A stretch of 64,000 nucleotides of DNA, taken from contig NZ_CP083985.1 in the NCBI RefSeq assembly GCF_020172665.1, positions 938,502-1,002,501 of the forward strand. Reading direction: 5' to 3'. Both the position numbers and the translations under genes were made by a program. Below are positions 25,054 to 33,626 of the stretch, one piece after another; positions within the stretch are counted from its first letter, which is position 1; each line of letters opens with the position of its first letter. Under the pieces are notes generated by a model, which had not been told where the DNA came from, made no database searches, and worked only from the letters and a program-made list of their open reading frames with translations. The stretch is from [Mycobacterium] zoologicum. GTDB lineage: Bacteria; Actinomycetota; Actinomycetes; Mycobacteriales; Mycobacteriaceae.

Positions 25054-25911
25054 TTATCGGCTGGTCGTGGGGTCCGCGCGATTTGCGTTGTGTGCGCGGC
25101 GTACGGCGCTGAGCTGTTGATCGTGGATCCACTGCTCGATGGGTCGGGTGTGGTCACGGCGCTGGGGAAACCGGCGTCCGATGCTGACGTAGACCGCGTC
25201 GACTACGCGAGTTCGCGCGGGTGTTGCTGCCACGCTGTTCCAGATCCGGACGCGAGCATCGGCCAGGATGGCGGCCAAGGCGATCAGGTCGGGGTAGGCG
25301 GCGATATGCGTGTCAACGTCGTCGGGCGGCAACTCCGAGGGGCTTGTGCTGCGTGCCCACCAGCGGCGGATCCGCGCGGCATCCTTGACTGCGAACCGTG
25401 CGGTGCCGTTGTGACGGCGATGCAATCGGGCATGGTGCTGCGCGGCGGCCAGGACGAGGGGTGTGCAGTGCAGGTCGCGTTGATCTTCGAGGGTGTAGGT
25501 GCCCGGGCCGATCCATCGGCGGTGGCGGCGGCAGACGGTGGCGTAGTCGGGTAACCAGCAGTAGACAGGCTCGTAGACACCGCGGCGTGCCATGCAGAGC
25601 CGGCAGGCGGGCCGCGCGTGGCGGCGTTGGCGGGTGGGGTCGCGGTCGCGGTTGGCCAGCCCGATGAGCCGGGCTTGAAGGGAGGCCACAGGCTGGCTGC
25701 TGACGGTTGCCAACCAGTCCGGCCGGGGACGGCAGATCGCAGGGCCGTCGGCCAGGTAGCGCCGCAGCTGCCGGGGTTCCAGGTGGTTAGCGTGCGCGAG
25801 GCGATCAAGATAGGACTGCACGGTTTCTGCGCGAAACGGTGTGACGGTTCGCGGTAACGGCGCCGTAGGCCCGATAGGCCACACCGGCCGGATCGACGCC
25901 TCAGCTCGCAT
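25054..25911 (-). CDS. tniQ: TniQ-like transposon targeting protein
   Basis: This gene encodes 285 residues from the ATG at 25911, overlapping tniB by 11 bp. The N-terminus has the TniQ pattern PLPRTVTPFRAETVQSYLDRLAHAN, and a zinc-ribbon-like part carries ARPACRLCMARRG and CWLPDYATVCRRHRRW. TniQ/TnsD-type proteins guide target choice in Tn7-like and Tn5053-like elements. The rest is a Arg-rich DNA-binding-like region without known motifs. The element's transposase is missing (only a tail at 26914-27020), so movement would need a transposase in trans. Confidence 0.82.
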   Translation of the reverse strand: MRAEASIRPVWPIGPTAPLPRTVTPFRAETVQSYLDRLAHANHLEPRQLRRYLADGPAICRPRPDWLATVSSQPVASLQARLIGLANRDRDPTRQRRHARPACRLCMARRGVYEPVYCWLPDYATVCRRHRRWIGPGTYTLEDQRDLHCTPLVLAAAQHHARLHRRHNGTARFAVKDAARIRRWWARSTSPSELPPDDVDTHIAAYPDLIALAAILADARVRIWNSVAATPARTRVVDAVYVSIGRRFPQRRDHTRPIEQWIHDQQLSAVRRAHNANRADPTTSR

Positions 25912-26926
25912 GGCGTTGCGCCGATGTTTGGGCCGCGTAGTCGATGAGCACGGTGTCCATCAGATCTCGGGTGCCGCTCTCGGTTTCGTCGAGCATGCTG
26001 CGGATCGCCGCCGAGCGGATCAGGTGCGCCAGGCTTCCGATCATGCCGCCGGTGCGTTGATGCAGGTACTTGGCCTCGGCGACCAGCGTTCCGGCGTTGT
26101 GGCAGTGCAACCGCAGCGTGCCTTCCATCGCGGCCACCAACGACTTCCATTCCCCGGCATACGGGAACGGGCTGGTGTTGATCACCCCGCAACGCCCGGC
26201 CAACTGGCGCCCGCGGGTGCCAGTGAACACCCCGGAGAGCTCCACGTCGATGCCCGCGTAAACGAAGGTGGCAGGTAGGTGTTCGGTGAAGTACTTCAGG
26301 TGATCGGACAGTTCCTCGCCGGCGCGGGTATCGAGGTTGAGGTTGTGGATCTCGTCGACGATCACGATGTCGGTGCGGGCGTCGATGAGGACCTGGCAGA
26401 CGGCGTCGGCGATGTCGGTGACATTCATCCGCGGTTGCATCGGCGGAAGGCCCAGAAATCGGGCGAACTCCATCGCGAGTTTGCGCGGCGAGCCTTTCGG
26501 CGGCGCGGTCACGTAGACGACCGGGATCCGGGACTTGTCGGCGAATCGTGTCCGGATCCGCAGTTCGTGAAACCGGCCGAGCTGTTTGACCGCGGTGGTC
26601 TTCCCGGTCGCGGCCGCCCCGGAAATGATCAGCCCGCGCCGGGCGCCGATCTCGCGTTGGTTGAGCAGGGTCAACAGCCGGCCTTCGTTGGTGATGCGCT
26701 GGATCGCCGACGTGGTGACCACAACCAGTTCACTGTGGTGCGCTACACGGGCTTCGTTGTAGCTGGTCCGCTCGGTCTCCGACAGGGCGCTCCACTGCGC
26801 ATCGGGCAGCAGGGTGAACTCGGGCGGGTCTGCATCAACGAAACGGCGCCAACCCTCCAGCGTGGTGGTGGGTTGGCGCCGGTCCTCGAGTTGGCTCACC
26901 GGCGCAAACGTGTTCACAGCCGCCAC
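25901..26926 (-). CDS. tniB: TniB-like AAA+ transposition ATPase
   Basis: This gene encodes 341 residues from the GTG at 26926 behind a perfect AAGGAGG. Walker A GAAATGKT is at 103-110 and Walker B IVIVDEIHNL near 187-196, both typical of TniB/TnsC regulators that activate the DDE transposase and mark target DNA. The start overlaps the stop of the truncated tniA by 13 bp, as in intact tniABQ operons. tniB and tniQ look intact while tniA does not. Confidence 0.88.
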   Translation of the reverse strand: MAAVNTFAPVSQLEDRRQPTTTLEGWRRFVDADPPEFTLLPDAQWSALSETERTSYNEARVAHHSELVVVTTSAIQRITNEGRLLTLLNQREIGARRGLIISGAAATGKTTAVKQLGRFHELRIRTRFADKSRIPVVYVTAPPKGSPRKLAMEFARFLGLPPMQPRMNVTDIADAVCQVLIDARTDIVIVDEIHNLNLDTRAGEELSDHLKYFTEHLPATFVYAGIDVELSGVFTGTRGRQLAGRCGVINTSPFPYAGEWKSLVAAMEGTLRLHCHNAGTLVAEAKYLHQRTGGMIGSLAHLIRSAAIRSMLDETESGTRDLMDTVLIDYAAQTSAQRHAS

Positions 26927-27020
26927 GATTCAGCCTCCTTGCGTGCATCGAACACCGGAAGTGGAATGACCTGCGCGATCTCGATGTCCTCGCCGTCCTC
27001 CCCGCTGCCTGGTGGCTGGA
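26914..27020 (-). pseudogene. 3' remnant of tniA transposase
   Basis: The minus strand reads ...GEDGEDIEIAQVIPLPVFD and ARKEAESWRL to a TGA at 26914-26916. This is the usual C-terminus of TniA-type Mu-like transposases preceding tniB. Coding similarity ends near 27020, where a copy of the cmtR promoter element begins, so all of the catalytic DDE region has been lost at this junction. Confidence 0.65.
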
Positions 27021-27063
27021 CCAAATAGTACAGTCAACGCTGATATAATGGCAGGAGTTGAAT
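27020..27063 (+). promoter_or_regulatory. Second copy of cmtR-type promoter element
   Basis: This block aligns without gaps to 24942-24985, with 35 of 44 bases identical (ACCAAA, AGTACAGT and GCTGATATAA are fully shared). It holds TATAAT at 27044-27049. In this copy the right half of the GCTG...CAGC dyad is altered. It abuts the tniA remnant on the left and the ynfA remnant on the right, and was probably the control region of ynfA. Confidence 0.55.
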
Positions 27064-27265
27064 CACCCTCCGATGCTCACGAGCCCGGATTCTGGCCGCC
27101 TACGGCGGCGTCTTCGTTGCCGGTTCGCCGGCCTGGGGCCGTGCTCCTCGATGGGTTGCGGCCCGGCCACTGGGATGTGATTGGCGCCCTGTCTGCCTGG
27201 TCGGCGTTGCCGTGATCGTGTATGCGATGCGGCCACTAACTTTCGGCCGCAACCGCCCGTCGTAG
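27048..27265 (+). pseudogene. Frameshifted ynfA (UPF0060) remnant
   Basis: Three shifting frames together spell the C-terminal half of a YnfA-type small membrane protein: SDAH then [19 protein letters not shown], then [19 protein letters not shown] in a second frame, then [19 protein letters not shown] back in the first, with a stop at 27265. The family consensus has these pieces in one frame. At least two frameshifts and a missing N-terminal half make it inactive. In M. tuberculosis a YnfA-type gene (Rv2639c) also sits beside ArsR/arsenic genes. Confidence 0.6.
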
Positions 27266-27499
27266 CGCGGCAAATATCAACTCGCGGGTGGGCAGGTCCA
27301 ACCGACAGAAATCCCCTGTCGGCGGCTGATCGGGACACATCACATCGGTCCCGTCGATCAGCACCGACGGTGACGGAAACGGGCCGACGCGCTCAACGAT
27401 CGCCGTATCGATCCCGAGTACGGCCAGACAGTCGACCAGCAATTCATGGGCCGCTGCCGCATTTGGGCAGTCTGAGCTGCTCAGAATCTCAACACGCAT
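27236..27499 (-). CDS. Small thioredoxin-like/alkylmercury lyase-related protein
   Basis: This gene encodes 87 residues from the ATG at 27499, preceded by TGGAGGG. The layout [21 protein letters not shown], a short helix, then [14 protein letters not shown] with a cis-Pro-like SPSVLIDG and a later Cys (GDFCRLDLP) resembles the small thioredoxin-fold proteins often annotated near mercury and arsenic genes. Only a single Cys occurs in the N-terminal motif (DCPN), so a disulphide redox role is uncertain. It overlaps the ynfA remnant antisense by 30 bp. It appears intact amid transposon debris; the function is unknown. Confidence 0.6.
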   Translation of the reverse strand: MRVEILSSSDCPNAAAAHELLVDCLAVLGIDTAIVERVGPFPSPSVLIDGTDVMCPDQPPTGDFCRLDLPTRELIFAALRRAVAAES

Positions 27500-27589
27500 T
27501 CCACGGCCCTCCAACATCCTCGGCAGCGGCACCTCACGTGAGTCACTTTCCGCGACCCGCTGACAGTTGTAGCCCGGGCTCGACACGCC

Positions 27590-27800
27590 GGGTAGCTCGG
27601 CCGTCGCGGGTACGTCGTGGCAGGCGCAGTCCGCGGCGGCGAGCTCGAGGCGGCTCGCCTTCGATCCCGCGGCCGCAAAGTGCGCCGAGACCTCTTCCAA
27701 AAAAGGCGATTTCCCTTTCCTGCCGGGCAACGGTCGCCTGCGGCCGCACCAATTCCGCGCGCTCCTGCACCGAACGCTGCTGTCCACGACCGGAATCAGT
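27590..27800 (-). pseudogene. Decayed IS3 orfA remnant
   Basis: The minus strand contains, in two frames, VQERAELVRPQATVARQERE then FLEEVSAHFAAAGSKASRLE and AAADCACHDVPATAELPGVS. These are clear relatives of the truncated OrfA at 14139-14630. A run of six A residues at about 27699-27704 shifts the frame between the pieces. Neither the start nor a catalytic region remains. Bases 27801-27980 hold nothing recognisable. Confidence 0.6.
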
Positions 27801-27980
27801 CCGTTGAGCGTCGACAGCCCCGCCGACACCGCCTGAACCGGACTCCGGGCCGAATGGTCGCAAACTGCCCAGAACACAACGGACCACGCGTTCCCAAATC
27901 GACGCGATCACGTTTCCACGGCTTCGCGCCTACCACTGTCTACCAGGAGCTCGAACTTTTTAGACACGTCCCCGGGGGCG

Positions 27981-28011
27981 GGGGACCTGTGTGAATAGGT
28001 GTTGAAAACTC
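27981..28011. repeat. 31-bp repeat, copy A (IS-end-like)
   Basis: Beginning GGGGACCTGTGTGAATAGGT and ending GTTGAAAACTC, this block is identical to 33738-33768 in the same orientation. Similarity continues weakly for about 50 bp beyond it. It resembles terminal repeats of IS256-type elements, from memory only. The two copies frame the mmpSL/TetR/DUF6670 region. Confidence 0.8.
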
Positions 28012-28109
28012 TAGTGGATGACCTGCGGGGGCCTGGTTCGCGGTGGTGGTGGCGCGCCGGGGACTGATCTTTGGTGTTGCCAGGGTTGAGTATGGGCCTG
28101 ATGAGAAGC

Positions 28110-30968
28110 CTAGAGGGGGTGTGACTGGCCGGTGGGCAGGGGCCTGTCGTGGACGACTATCGGCCACCAGAACCAGCGGCCGGCCAGCGTCGCTATCGCC
28201 GGTATGACGAATGAGCGCACCAGCAGCGTGTCGAGCAGCAGCCCGAGTCCCACGGTGGTCCCGATTTGGGCGATGTTGTGGGCGTAGCCGGCCAGCATCG
28301 CCAGCATGGTGAACCCGAAGACAAGCCCAGCGGTGGTCACCACGCCGCCGGTGTTGACCATCGACCGGATGATGCCGGTCTTGATCCCGGCCGGTATCTC
28401 GTCTTTGAAGCGCGCGACCAGCAGCATGTTGTAGTCGGCACCCACGGCCACCAGAAACACGAAGGCGATCGGTGCCACCGACCAGTGCAACGGGTTACCG
28501 ATGATGTCCTGCCAGACGAACGCCGCCAGCCCCAGTGCGGACAGGTAGGACAATGCCACCGTGCCGATCACGGCGATCGCCGCGACCAGGCTGCGCAGCA
28601 GGATCAGGATCACGCAGAACACGAAGGCGAACGCGGCCACCACGCTGGTGGTGAAGTCCTCCTTGGTGAACGCCTCGATGTTGAGCAGGGTGCCGCCCGG
28701 GCCGCCGATGCTGACGGTGCTGCCTTCCAGCGACGTGCCTTTCACCGCCTGCAGCGACGTGGGAATGATCTTGGCGCTCAGGGCCATCGCGTCGCTGCTG
28801 AACCCTTCCATGTGGGGGGTGACAAGCATCCGCGTCGCCTTCCCGTCTGCGGAGAAGAAGTACGTCATCGCGTCCTTGAACAACGGATTGTCGAAGGCTT
28901 GGCTCGGCAGGAAGAACGAGGAGTTGGGGTCGCCCGCATCGAAGTTGTCACGGAGTTCCGCGGTGAATTGCGTGAGCTCCGAGATCTGCGGGATCAGCAC
29001 CATCAGGGTGTCCTGCAGCGGCGTCGTCACCGCGTCGACCTGATCGACGAAGTCGCTCAGCGTCGCCAACTGGCCGGACAGTACGGGCAGCGCCTGGTCG
29101 GCCGCGCGGGTCCCGTCGATCACCTCCGCGATCAAGCCGTCGAAGCGGTGCAGGTCGTCGAAGATCGAGAAGCCGTCGAGCGCGGCCCGGCAGTACTCGT
29201 TATCGCGGCACGGCGGGATCGTGTCCACGAAGTCGACGGCGGGTTGAGCGAGATCGCGCAGGGTATCCAGCTTTTCGACCACGCCGCTCAGTGCGGTGCG
29301 CAGTTCGGCGGCTCCACCGCGGATCTGGCCCAGACCTCGGCTGCCCGTCGCCTGCGCCTGCTCCAAGCCGCGGATCGCGACCCTCAGCTGTCCGACCCGC
29401 CCCGACAGCGCGCTGAGATCATCGGCCCGGTGCGTCAACAGGTCGGTCACCTGGGTCAGCCGCTGACCGATGTAGCCCGCCTGCGAGGTCAGCGTCCCCT
29501 GTTTGAGCGGGGCGCCCAGCGGTCGGATGATGCCTTGGACATTGTTGACCCCCGGGATCGACAGGATCGCGTTGGTCAGCTTCGCCAGGGCGATCATGTC
29601 CGACGAGTTACGCATGTCGTGATCGGACTCGACCAGAAAGACACTGGGCGACATGATGTTCGGCGGCAGGTGTCGGTCGGCGGCGGCGTAGCCCAGGTTG
29701 GCCGGCGAGTCGCTCGGCTGCGCGATCCGTTCGTTGTAGCTGGGTTGGTAGCTCGGCAACACCAGCAGCGCGGGGGCCAGCAACGCGAGGCTTCCCACCA
29801 GAACCGGCCCCGGCCACCGCACCACATGGGTGGCGATGCGCCGCCACCGCCGCAGCGAGCCCTGCTCGCGAGGTTCGAAGAACCCGAACCGGCTCCCCAC
29901 GGCCAGTGTGGCCGGCCCCAGCGTCAGCGCCGCGGCCAATGTCACCAGCACCGCGATGGTGCACGGCAGCCCCGACGTGCTGAAGATGGCCAGGCGCGTA
30001 AAGGCCATACAGGCGGTCGCACCTGCGACGGTCATGCCCGAGGCGATGATGATGTGCTGCACTCCGGCCAGCGCGGTGTAGTAGGCGTCGGCGGGATCTT
30101 CACCGGCGCGGCGCGCCTCCTGATATCTGCCCAGCAGGAAGATGCCGTAGTCGATACCGGCACCGAGCACGATGACGGCAAGAAGCGCTGAGGCGAATAT
30201 GGACACCCCGATGACGCGGTGCTCACCGAGCAGCGCTACCAGGGGCCGCCCGACACCGAGCCCGGCGCCCGCCACCAGCAGCGGCATCGACACCGTGATC
30301 GGTGACCGATAGACCCACAGCAGAATGGCGCCGACGAGGAGACCACAGGAGATCAGCAGCAGCAGGATCGAGTCGTTGATCGACACGAGCTCGTCGTTGA
30401 CCACCGCCGACGGCCCGGTCAGGTGTGCGCTGAGCCCATCGGGCGGTGGGGATTCGGCGATGATGTCCCGAACGGCCTGGGTGGACTCCATCGCCAGTGC
30501 GGTGCCCATGTTGCCCGCCAGGTTGAGCAGAACGTAGGCGACTTTGCCGTCGGCGCTTTCGTTGGCGGGCGCGAACTGCGGATCGGACCACAGGTCCATC
30601 GAGGAGTTGACGTGCTTTTTGTCCTGGTCGATTCGCTCGAGAACCGTCGAATAGTACTGGTGCGCTCCGTCTCCCAGCGGCTCGTCGCCCTCGATGAGCA
30701 GGTAGACGAAGTTGTTGGTTCCGGCACCGCCGAAGTAATCGCCCATCTTGGCGATGGCCTGCACGGAAGCCGCGTCGTCGGGCAGGAATGACCGGGCGTG
30801 CCCTTTGATCACGGTCTCGAGCTGCGGGACAGCGAGATTTAATACCCCCGCGAGCGCGAGCCACGAGACGATGACCGGCAGCGCGAAGACGTACAGCAGC
30901 CGGGCCGGCAGTGGCCGTCCCGGCCCGGCCTGGTCGCCGTTGGATCGCAATATCGTCGGCGTGTTCAC
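28110..30968 (-). CDS. mmpL: MmpL family RND lipid transporter
   Basis: This gene encodes 952 residues from the GTG at 30968, overlapping mmpS by 4 bp (GTGA). It has the MmpL architecture: helix 1 (YVFALPVIVSWLALAGVLNL), a first porter domain with the YYSTVLERI segment, helices 2-6 with GAGIDYGIFLLGRYQE, a large second porter domain with coiled-coil-like stretches (residues about 500-650), and helices 7-12 with GADYNMLLVARFKDE. The GIDYG and DYN motifs carry the proton-relay residues of MmpL3-like proteins. It exports lipids or siderophores. The substrate is unknown; pairing with MmpS recalls MmpS4/5-MmpL4/5. Control is probably by the divergent TetR-HxlR protein. Confidence 0.93.
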   Translation of the reverse strand: MNTPTILRSNGDQAGPGRPLPARLLYVFALPVIVSWLALAGVLNLAVPQLETVIKGHARSFLPDDAASVQAIAKMGDYFGGAGTNNFVYLLIEGDEPLGDGAHQYYSTVLERIDQDKKHVNSSMDLWSDPQFAPANESADGKVAYVLLNLAGNMGTALAMESTQAVRDIIAESPPPDGLSAHLTGPSAVVNDELVSINDSILLLLISCGLLVGAILLWVYRSPITVSMPLLVAGAGLGVGRPLVALLGEHRVIGVSIFASALLAVIVLGAGIDYGIFLLGRYQEARRAGEDPADAYYTALAGVQHIIIASGMTVAGATACMAFTRLAIFSTSGLPCTIAVLVTLAAALTLGPATLAVGSRFGFFEPREQGSLRRWRRIATHVVRWPGPVLVGSLALLAPALLVLPSYQPSYNERIAQPSDSPANLGYAAADRHLPPNIMSPSVFLVESDHDMRNSSDMIALAKLTNAILSIPGVNNVQGIIRPLGAPLKQGTLTSQAGYIGQRLTQVTDLLTHRADDLSALSGRVGQLRVAIRGLEQAQATGSRGLGQIRGGAAELRTALSGVVEKLDTLRDLAQPAVDFVDTIPPCRDNEYCRAALDGFSIFDDLHRFDGLIAEVIDGTRAADQALPVLSGQLATLSDFVDQVDAVTTPLQDTLMVLIPQISELTQFTAELRDNFDAGDPNSSFFLPSQAFDNPLFKDAMTYFFSADGKATRMLVTPHMEGFSSDAMALSAKIIPTSLQAVKGTSLEGSTVSIGGPGGTLLNIEAFTKEDFTTSVVAAFAFVFCVILILLRSLVAAIAVIGTVALSYLSALGLAAFVWQDIIGNPLHWSVAPIAFVFLVAVGADYNMLLVARFKDEIPAGIKTGIIRSMVNTGGVVTTAGLVFGFTMLAMLAGYAHNIAQIGTTVGLGLLLDTLLVRSFVIPAIATLAGRWFWWPIVVHDRPLPTGQSHPL

Positions 30969-31372
30969 GAGACCACGACCTCGCAGGACACCGCGGTCGA
31001 GTCGGAAGCCTGTTCGTCGCGAATCCGCCCGTCGACGGTGACACGGCAGGACAGCGGTGCCGCGTCGGCCTGGGCGATCACGCCGCTGGAGACCGTGAGC
31101 TGCCGCGTTCGCAGCGTGGCGAGCCACGGCAGAGTGCTCGACACCTCACGCACCGTGCCGTCGGCGTCGAGATACGACGCGGACACGACGGTACCGACGG
31201 GGCCGTCGAGGCGGTACTCGATGACTTTCTCCCGGAGTTTCCCCGCCGACGGCGGGCGGGCCGAATGCCCGATCGCAGGGTCGGGAATATCACTGAGCCG
31301 CAGGTGGGCGATGTATACCCCGGCAATGCACAGGGTTGCGGCGACAACCAGATGAACCCACGCCTGACGCAT
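30965..31372 (-). CDS. mmpS: MmpS family membrane protein
   Basis: This gene encodes 135 residues from the ATG at 31372 behind GAGGAGG. A single N-terminal membrane helix (WVHLVVAATLCIAGVYIAHL) anchors a periplasmic domain with the MmpS features VIEYRLDGPVGTVVSASYLDADGTVREV (in part), LPWLATL and paired cysteines in PLSCRVTVDG and AVSCEVVVS. MmpS proteins assist partner MmpL transporters in export. It is coupled to mmpL by a 4-bp overlap. Confidence 0.92.
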   Translation of the reverse strand: MRQAWVHLVVAATLCIAGVYIAHLRLSDIPDPAIGHSARPPSAGKLREKVIEYRLDGPVGTVVSASYLDADGTVREVSSTLPWLATLRTRQLTVSSGVIAQADAAPLSCRVTVDGRIRDEQASDSTAVSCEVVVS

Positions 31373-31426
31373 GTGCCCTGCCTCCTCATCCGTCGACCTT
31401 TACCCGATACCAGCGGTACCGAAATT

Positions 31427-31445
31427 AATTGAACGGTCGGTCATT
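31427..31445. promoter_or_regulatory. TetR-type operator before mmpS
   Basis: AATTGAACGGTCGGTCATT lies between divergent mmpS and the TetR-HxlR gene. A close match, AATTGAACGATCGGTAAT, sits at 33627 upstream of the DUF6670-like gene. The shared imperfect dyad around CGRTCG suggests the same TetR-HxlR regulator controls mmpSL, itself and that gene. Confidence 0.6.
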
Positions 31446-31562
31446 TGATAGCGAGTGCTTGTAACGTCACAGCGCCCCAACAGTGCGTTTCACGTCACAT
31501 CCATTGATATATCCGCAGATGGATCGGGGGTTTTCGGTTGGGGAACCTGGTAGAAGGGACAG

Positions 31563-32528
31563 GTGGCGAGAGCTGGAACCAAAGGCGTCCCCCGAGCTCA
31601 GCGTGAACAGCAGATCCTCGACGCAGCGTGCCGGGAGTTCGCGCGTGCCGGGTACGCCGGCATGTCGCTTGCCGCTGTCGCTGCCGGGGCCGATATCTCC
31701 AAACCGATGATCCTGGCGTACTTCGGATCCAAAGAACAGCTCTATATCGCCTGCCTAAAGCGCGCCAGCGACAAGGTCGGGGACCAGATCGAGGCCGCCA
31801 TGGGGCGGGTACCGCCGACACTGGCGCTGCCGCAGGAGGTTTTCCGCGCCATCTTCCACGCCTTGGATCCGCGACCTGCCGACTGGCTCGTCATCTGGGA
31901 TCAGACCCTGCCGGAGGGCGGTGACGCACTCGCTGCCGCGAAGACCGCGCGTTCGAGGCTGGTCGAACTCGCCGGACAGGGGGTCGCGGCGATCGGGGAG
32001 GCGCCGGCCGACCGGGCGATGCAACTGCGCGAGCGCGAGGATCTCGCGGTGCTCACCCAGGGGTGGATGGGCATGGTGGGCGCCATCGTCAATTGGTGGA
32101 TTCGCCATCCCGACCAAACCGCTGACCAGATGGCCGAACGGGCCGGCCGGGCCCTCGCCGTCGTGGCCGGCGCCGGCCTGTCCGACGAGTGGACGGCTGA
32201 CGCTGCGCCGGCCACCCCGGCGCCGGGGGTACGGGTGCGCGGCTCGGAGACCGGGCGGCCGCTGATGGCGGCATTCGACCTGTTCGGCCGGCGCTGGGCG
32301 ATACTGATTGTCTGGCAACTACGAACGGAGGCAAAGAGCTTCACGCAGCTGCAAGAAGATACCGACGTCACGCCCGGGGTGCTGCGAATGCGGCTACAAG
32401 AACTGACCGATGCACGCATCGTGCGAGACCGAAACGCGCAGTACTCCCTCACCGCGCTGGGTCGCAGCCTGCTCGTCGCGCTGGCCCCGTTGGAGTTATG
32501 GGCCAAGGCGTGGTCGGCCAAGCGTTGA
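31563..32528 (+). CDS. TetR-HxlR fusion regulator
   Basis: This gene encodes 321 residues from the GTG at 31563 after AAGGGACAG. Residues about 10-60 are a TetR helix-turn-helix (REQQILDAACREFARAGYAG, then DISKPMILAYFGSKEQLY). Residues 60-205 fit a TetR ligand domain. After a Pro/Ala linker, residues about 228-321 form a second DNA-binding domain of the HxlR winged-helix type (LMAAFDLFGRRWAILIVWQL, FTQLQEDTDVTPGVLRMRLQ, YSLTALGRSLL). Two DNA-binding domains in one chain are unusual for TetR proteins. It is divergent from mmpSL and followed convergently by the DUF6670-like gene, which shares its operator. Confidence 0.85.
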   Translation: MARAGTKGVPRAQREQQILDAACREFARAGYAGMSLAAVAAGADISKPMILAYFGSKEQLYIACLKRASDKVGDQIEAAMGRVPPTLALPQEVFRAIFHALDPRPADWLVIWDQTLPEGGDALAAAKTARSRLVELAGQGVAAIGEAPADRAMQLREREDLAVLTQGWMGMVGAIVNWWIRHPDQTADQMAERAGRALAVVAGAGLSDEWTADAAPATPAPGVRVRGSETGRPLMAAFDLFGRRWAILIVWQLRTEAKSFTQLQEDTDVTPGVLRMRLQELTDARIVRDRNAQYSLTALGRSLLVALAPLELWAKAWSAKR

Positions 32529-32533
32529 CCGCG

Positions 32534-33604
32534 CTAAGGGCCGGTGGCCGGCCGCACGTCCACCCACTCGATGTATCCGGACCCTTCCACCGGTTCGCCC
32601 CGGAACTTTGCGGTGTAGCTGTAGGCGCCCGAATATCCGCGGCCATGCCCGAAACGCATCGGTGAATCGACCGCGCCATCGACCGTGAGAATCTCCTGGC
32701 CGCGGTCGCGGACGACCCACCGCAGGCCGGCCGGCAGCCGCATCCGGCGGCCCCAGCGATCGACCGCGGGTTCATCCTGATATGTGACATCGAAATCGAC
32801 GTCATCGAAGACGGTGGTCTCGCCGCCGAGGACTCGCAGGTGCGCGAGCAAGCAGGCGGTGTGCCCCCGAGCGCTGACCTTGGTCAGCAGCAACTGTGTT
32901 CGATCATCCAATTGCAGAACCTGGTAGGTGAAGAAGTCCACAGGTAATTTCAGCCGGGCAGGCACCGGTTTTCGGCTCAGCCCCTGATGCCCGGCGCATC
33001 GCGCGTACTCGAACGTGCCGAGCCCGCGGATCGCGGTCTCACCGGCGCCATCGGTGATCGTTCCCCGGTATGGCGCCAGCAGACTCAAGTGCTGGTAGAT
33101 CGGCGTGTCGACGAAGAACGACGCCTGTCGTGTCACGGTCAGGTCCAGATCGAGCGAGAACGTGGCGTATCTGCCGCGAACCCTGACCTCGGGCAGTCGA
33201 ATATCCAGCTCAAGGTCATCGCCCCAGCGCAGCATTGAGCCGTCGTCGGCGAACGCACACTCGGTCGCGGCGTCGTACGCCCGATAGTGATGCTGATCGG
33301 CGTACGCGGTCGACGAGAACACCGTGCTGGTGTTTCGGACGTCCGGGGCGGCGAGCGCGTCGTTGTCGAAGATCTCCGTTCCGGTGGCACCCAGCAGTGT
33401 CATGGTGTTGATGTACCGATACGGGTCCGGCAGCCGCGGAACGAAAACACCGAAGTGGGTCCACGCCCACAACCGTGAGTCCAGATGCGGTCGCATCCGG
33501 TAGCCGGCCGGCAGCGCGCGACACGAATTCGCCATCCGCCGGTCGACCGGCGGCGTGACGCGCAGCACGGTCGCCGCCAACGCGCGCGACACCACTCGAT
33601 CCAT
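32534..33604 (-). CDS. DUF6670-like (AttH/lipocalin-type) protein
   Basis: This gene encodes 356 residues from the ATG at 33604, preceded by GGGAGGT. No membrane segment or signal peptide is obvious. The sequence is beta-rich, with repeats such as LDLDLTVTRQASFFVDTPIY, GTFEYARC and FDVTYQDEPAVDRWG, and ends GSGYIEWVDVRPATGP. It resembles mycobacterial DUF6670 proteins related to the AttH/tocopherol-cyclase-like lipocalin folds, as recalled from pattern. This would suit binding or modifying a hydrophobic ligand, perhaps one linked to the MmpSL export. A TetR-type operator lies upstream at 33627. Confidence 0.65.
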   Translation of the reverse strand: MDRVVSRALAATVLRVTPPVDRRMANSCRALPAGYRMRPHLDSRLWAWTHFGVFVPRLPDPYRYINTMTLLGATGTEIFDNDALAAPDVRNTSTVFSSTAYADQHHYRAYDAATECAFADDGSMLRWGDDLELDIRLPEVRVRGRYATFSLDLDLTVTRQASFFVDTPIYQHLSLLAPYRGTITDGAGETAIRGLGTFEYARCAGHQGLSRKPVPARLKLPVDFFTYQVLQLDDRTQLLLTKVSARGHTACLLAHLRVLGGETTVFDDVDFDVTYQDEPAVDRWGRRMRLPAGLRWVVRDRGQEILTVDGAVDSPMRFGHGRGYSGAYSYTAKFRGEPVEGSGYIEWVDVRPATGP

Positions 33605-33626
33605 GATCGTACCTCCCGGGGCATGC

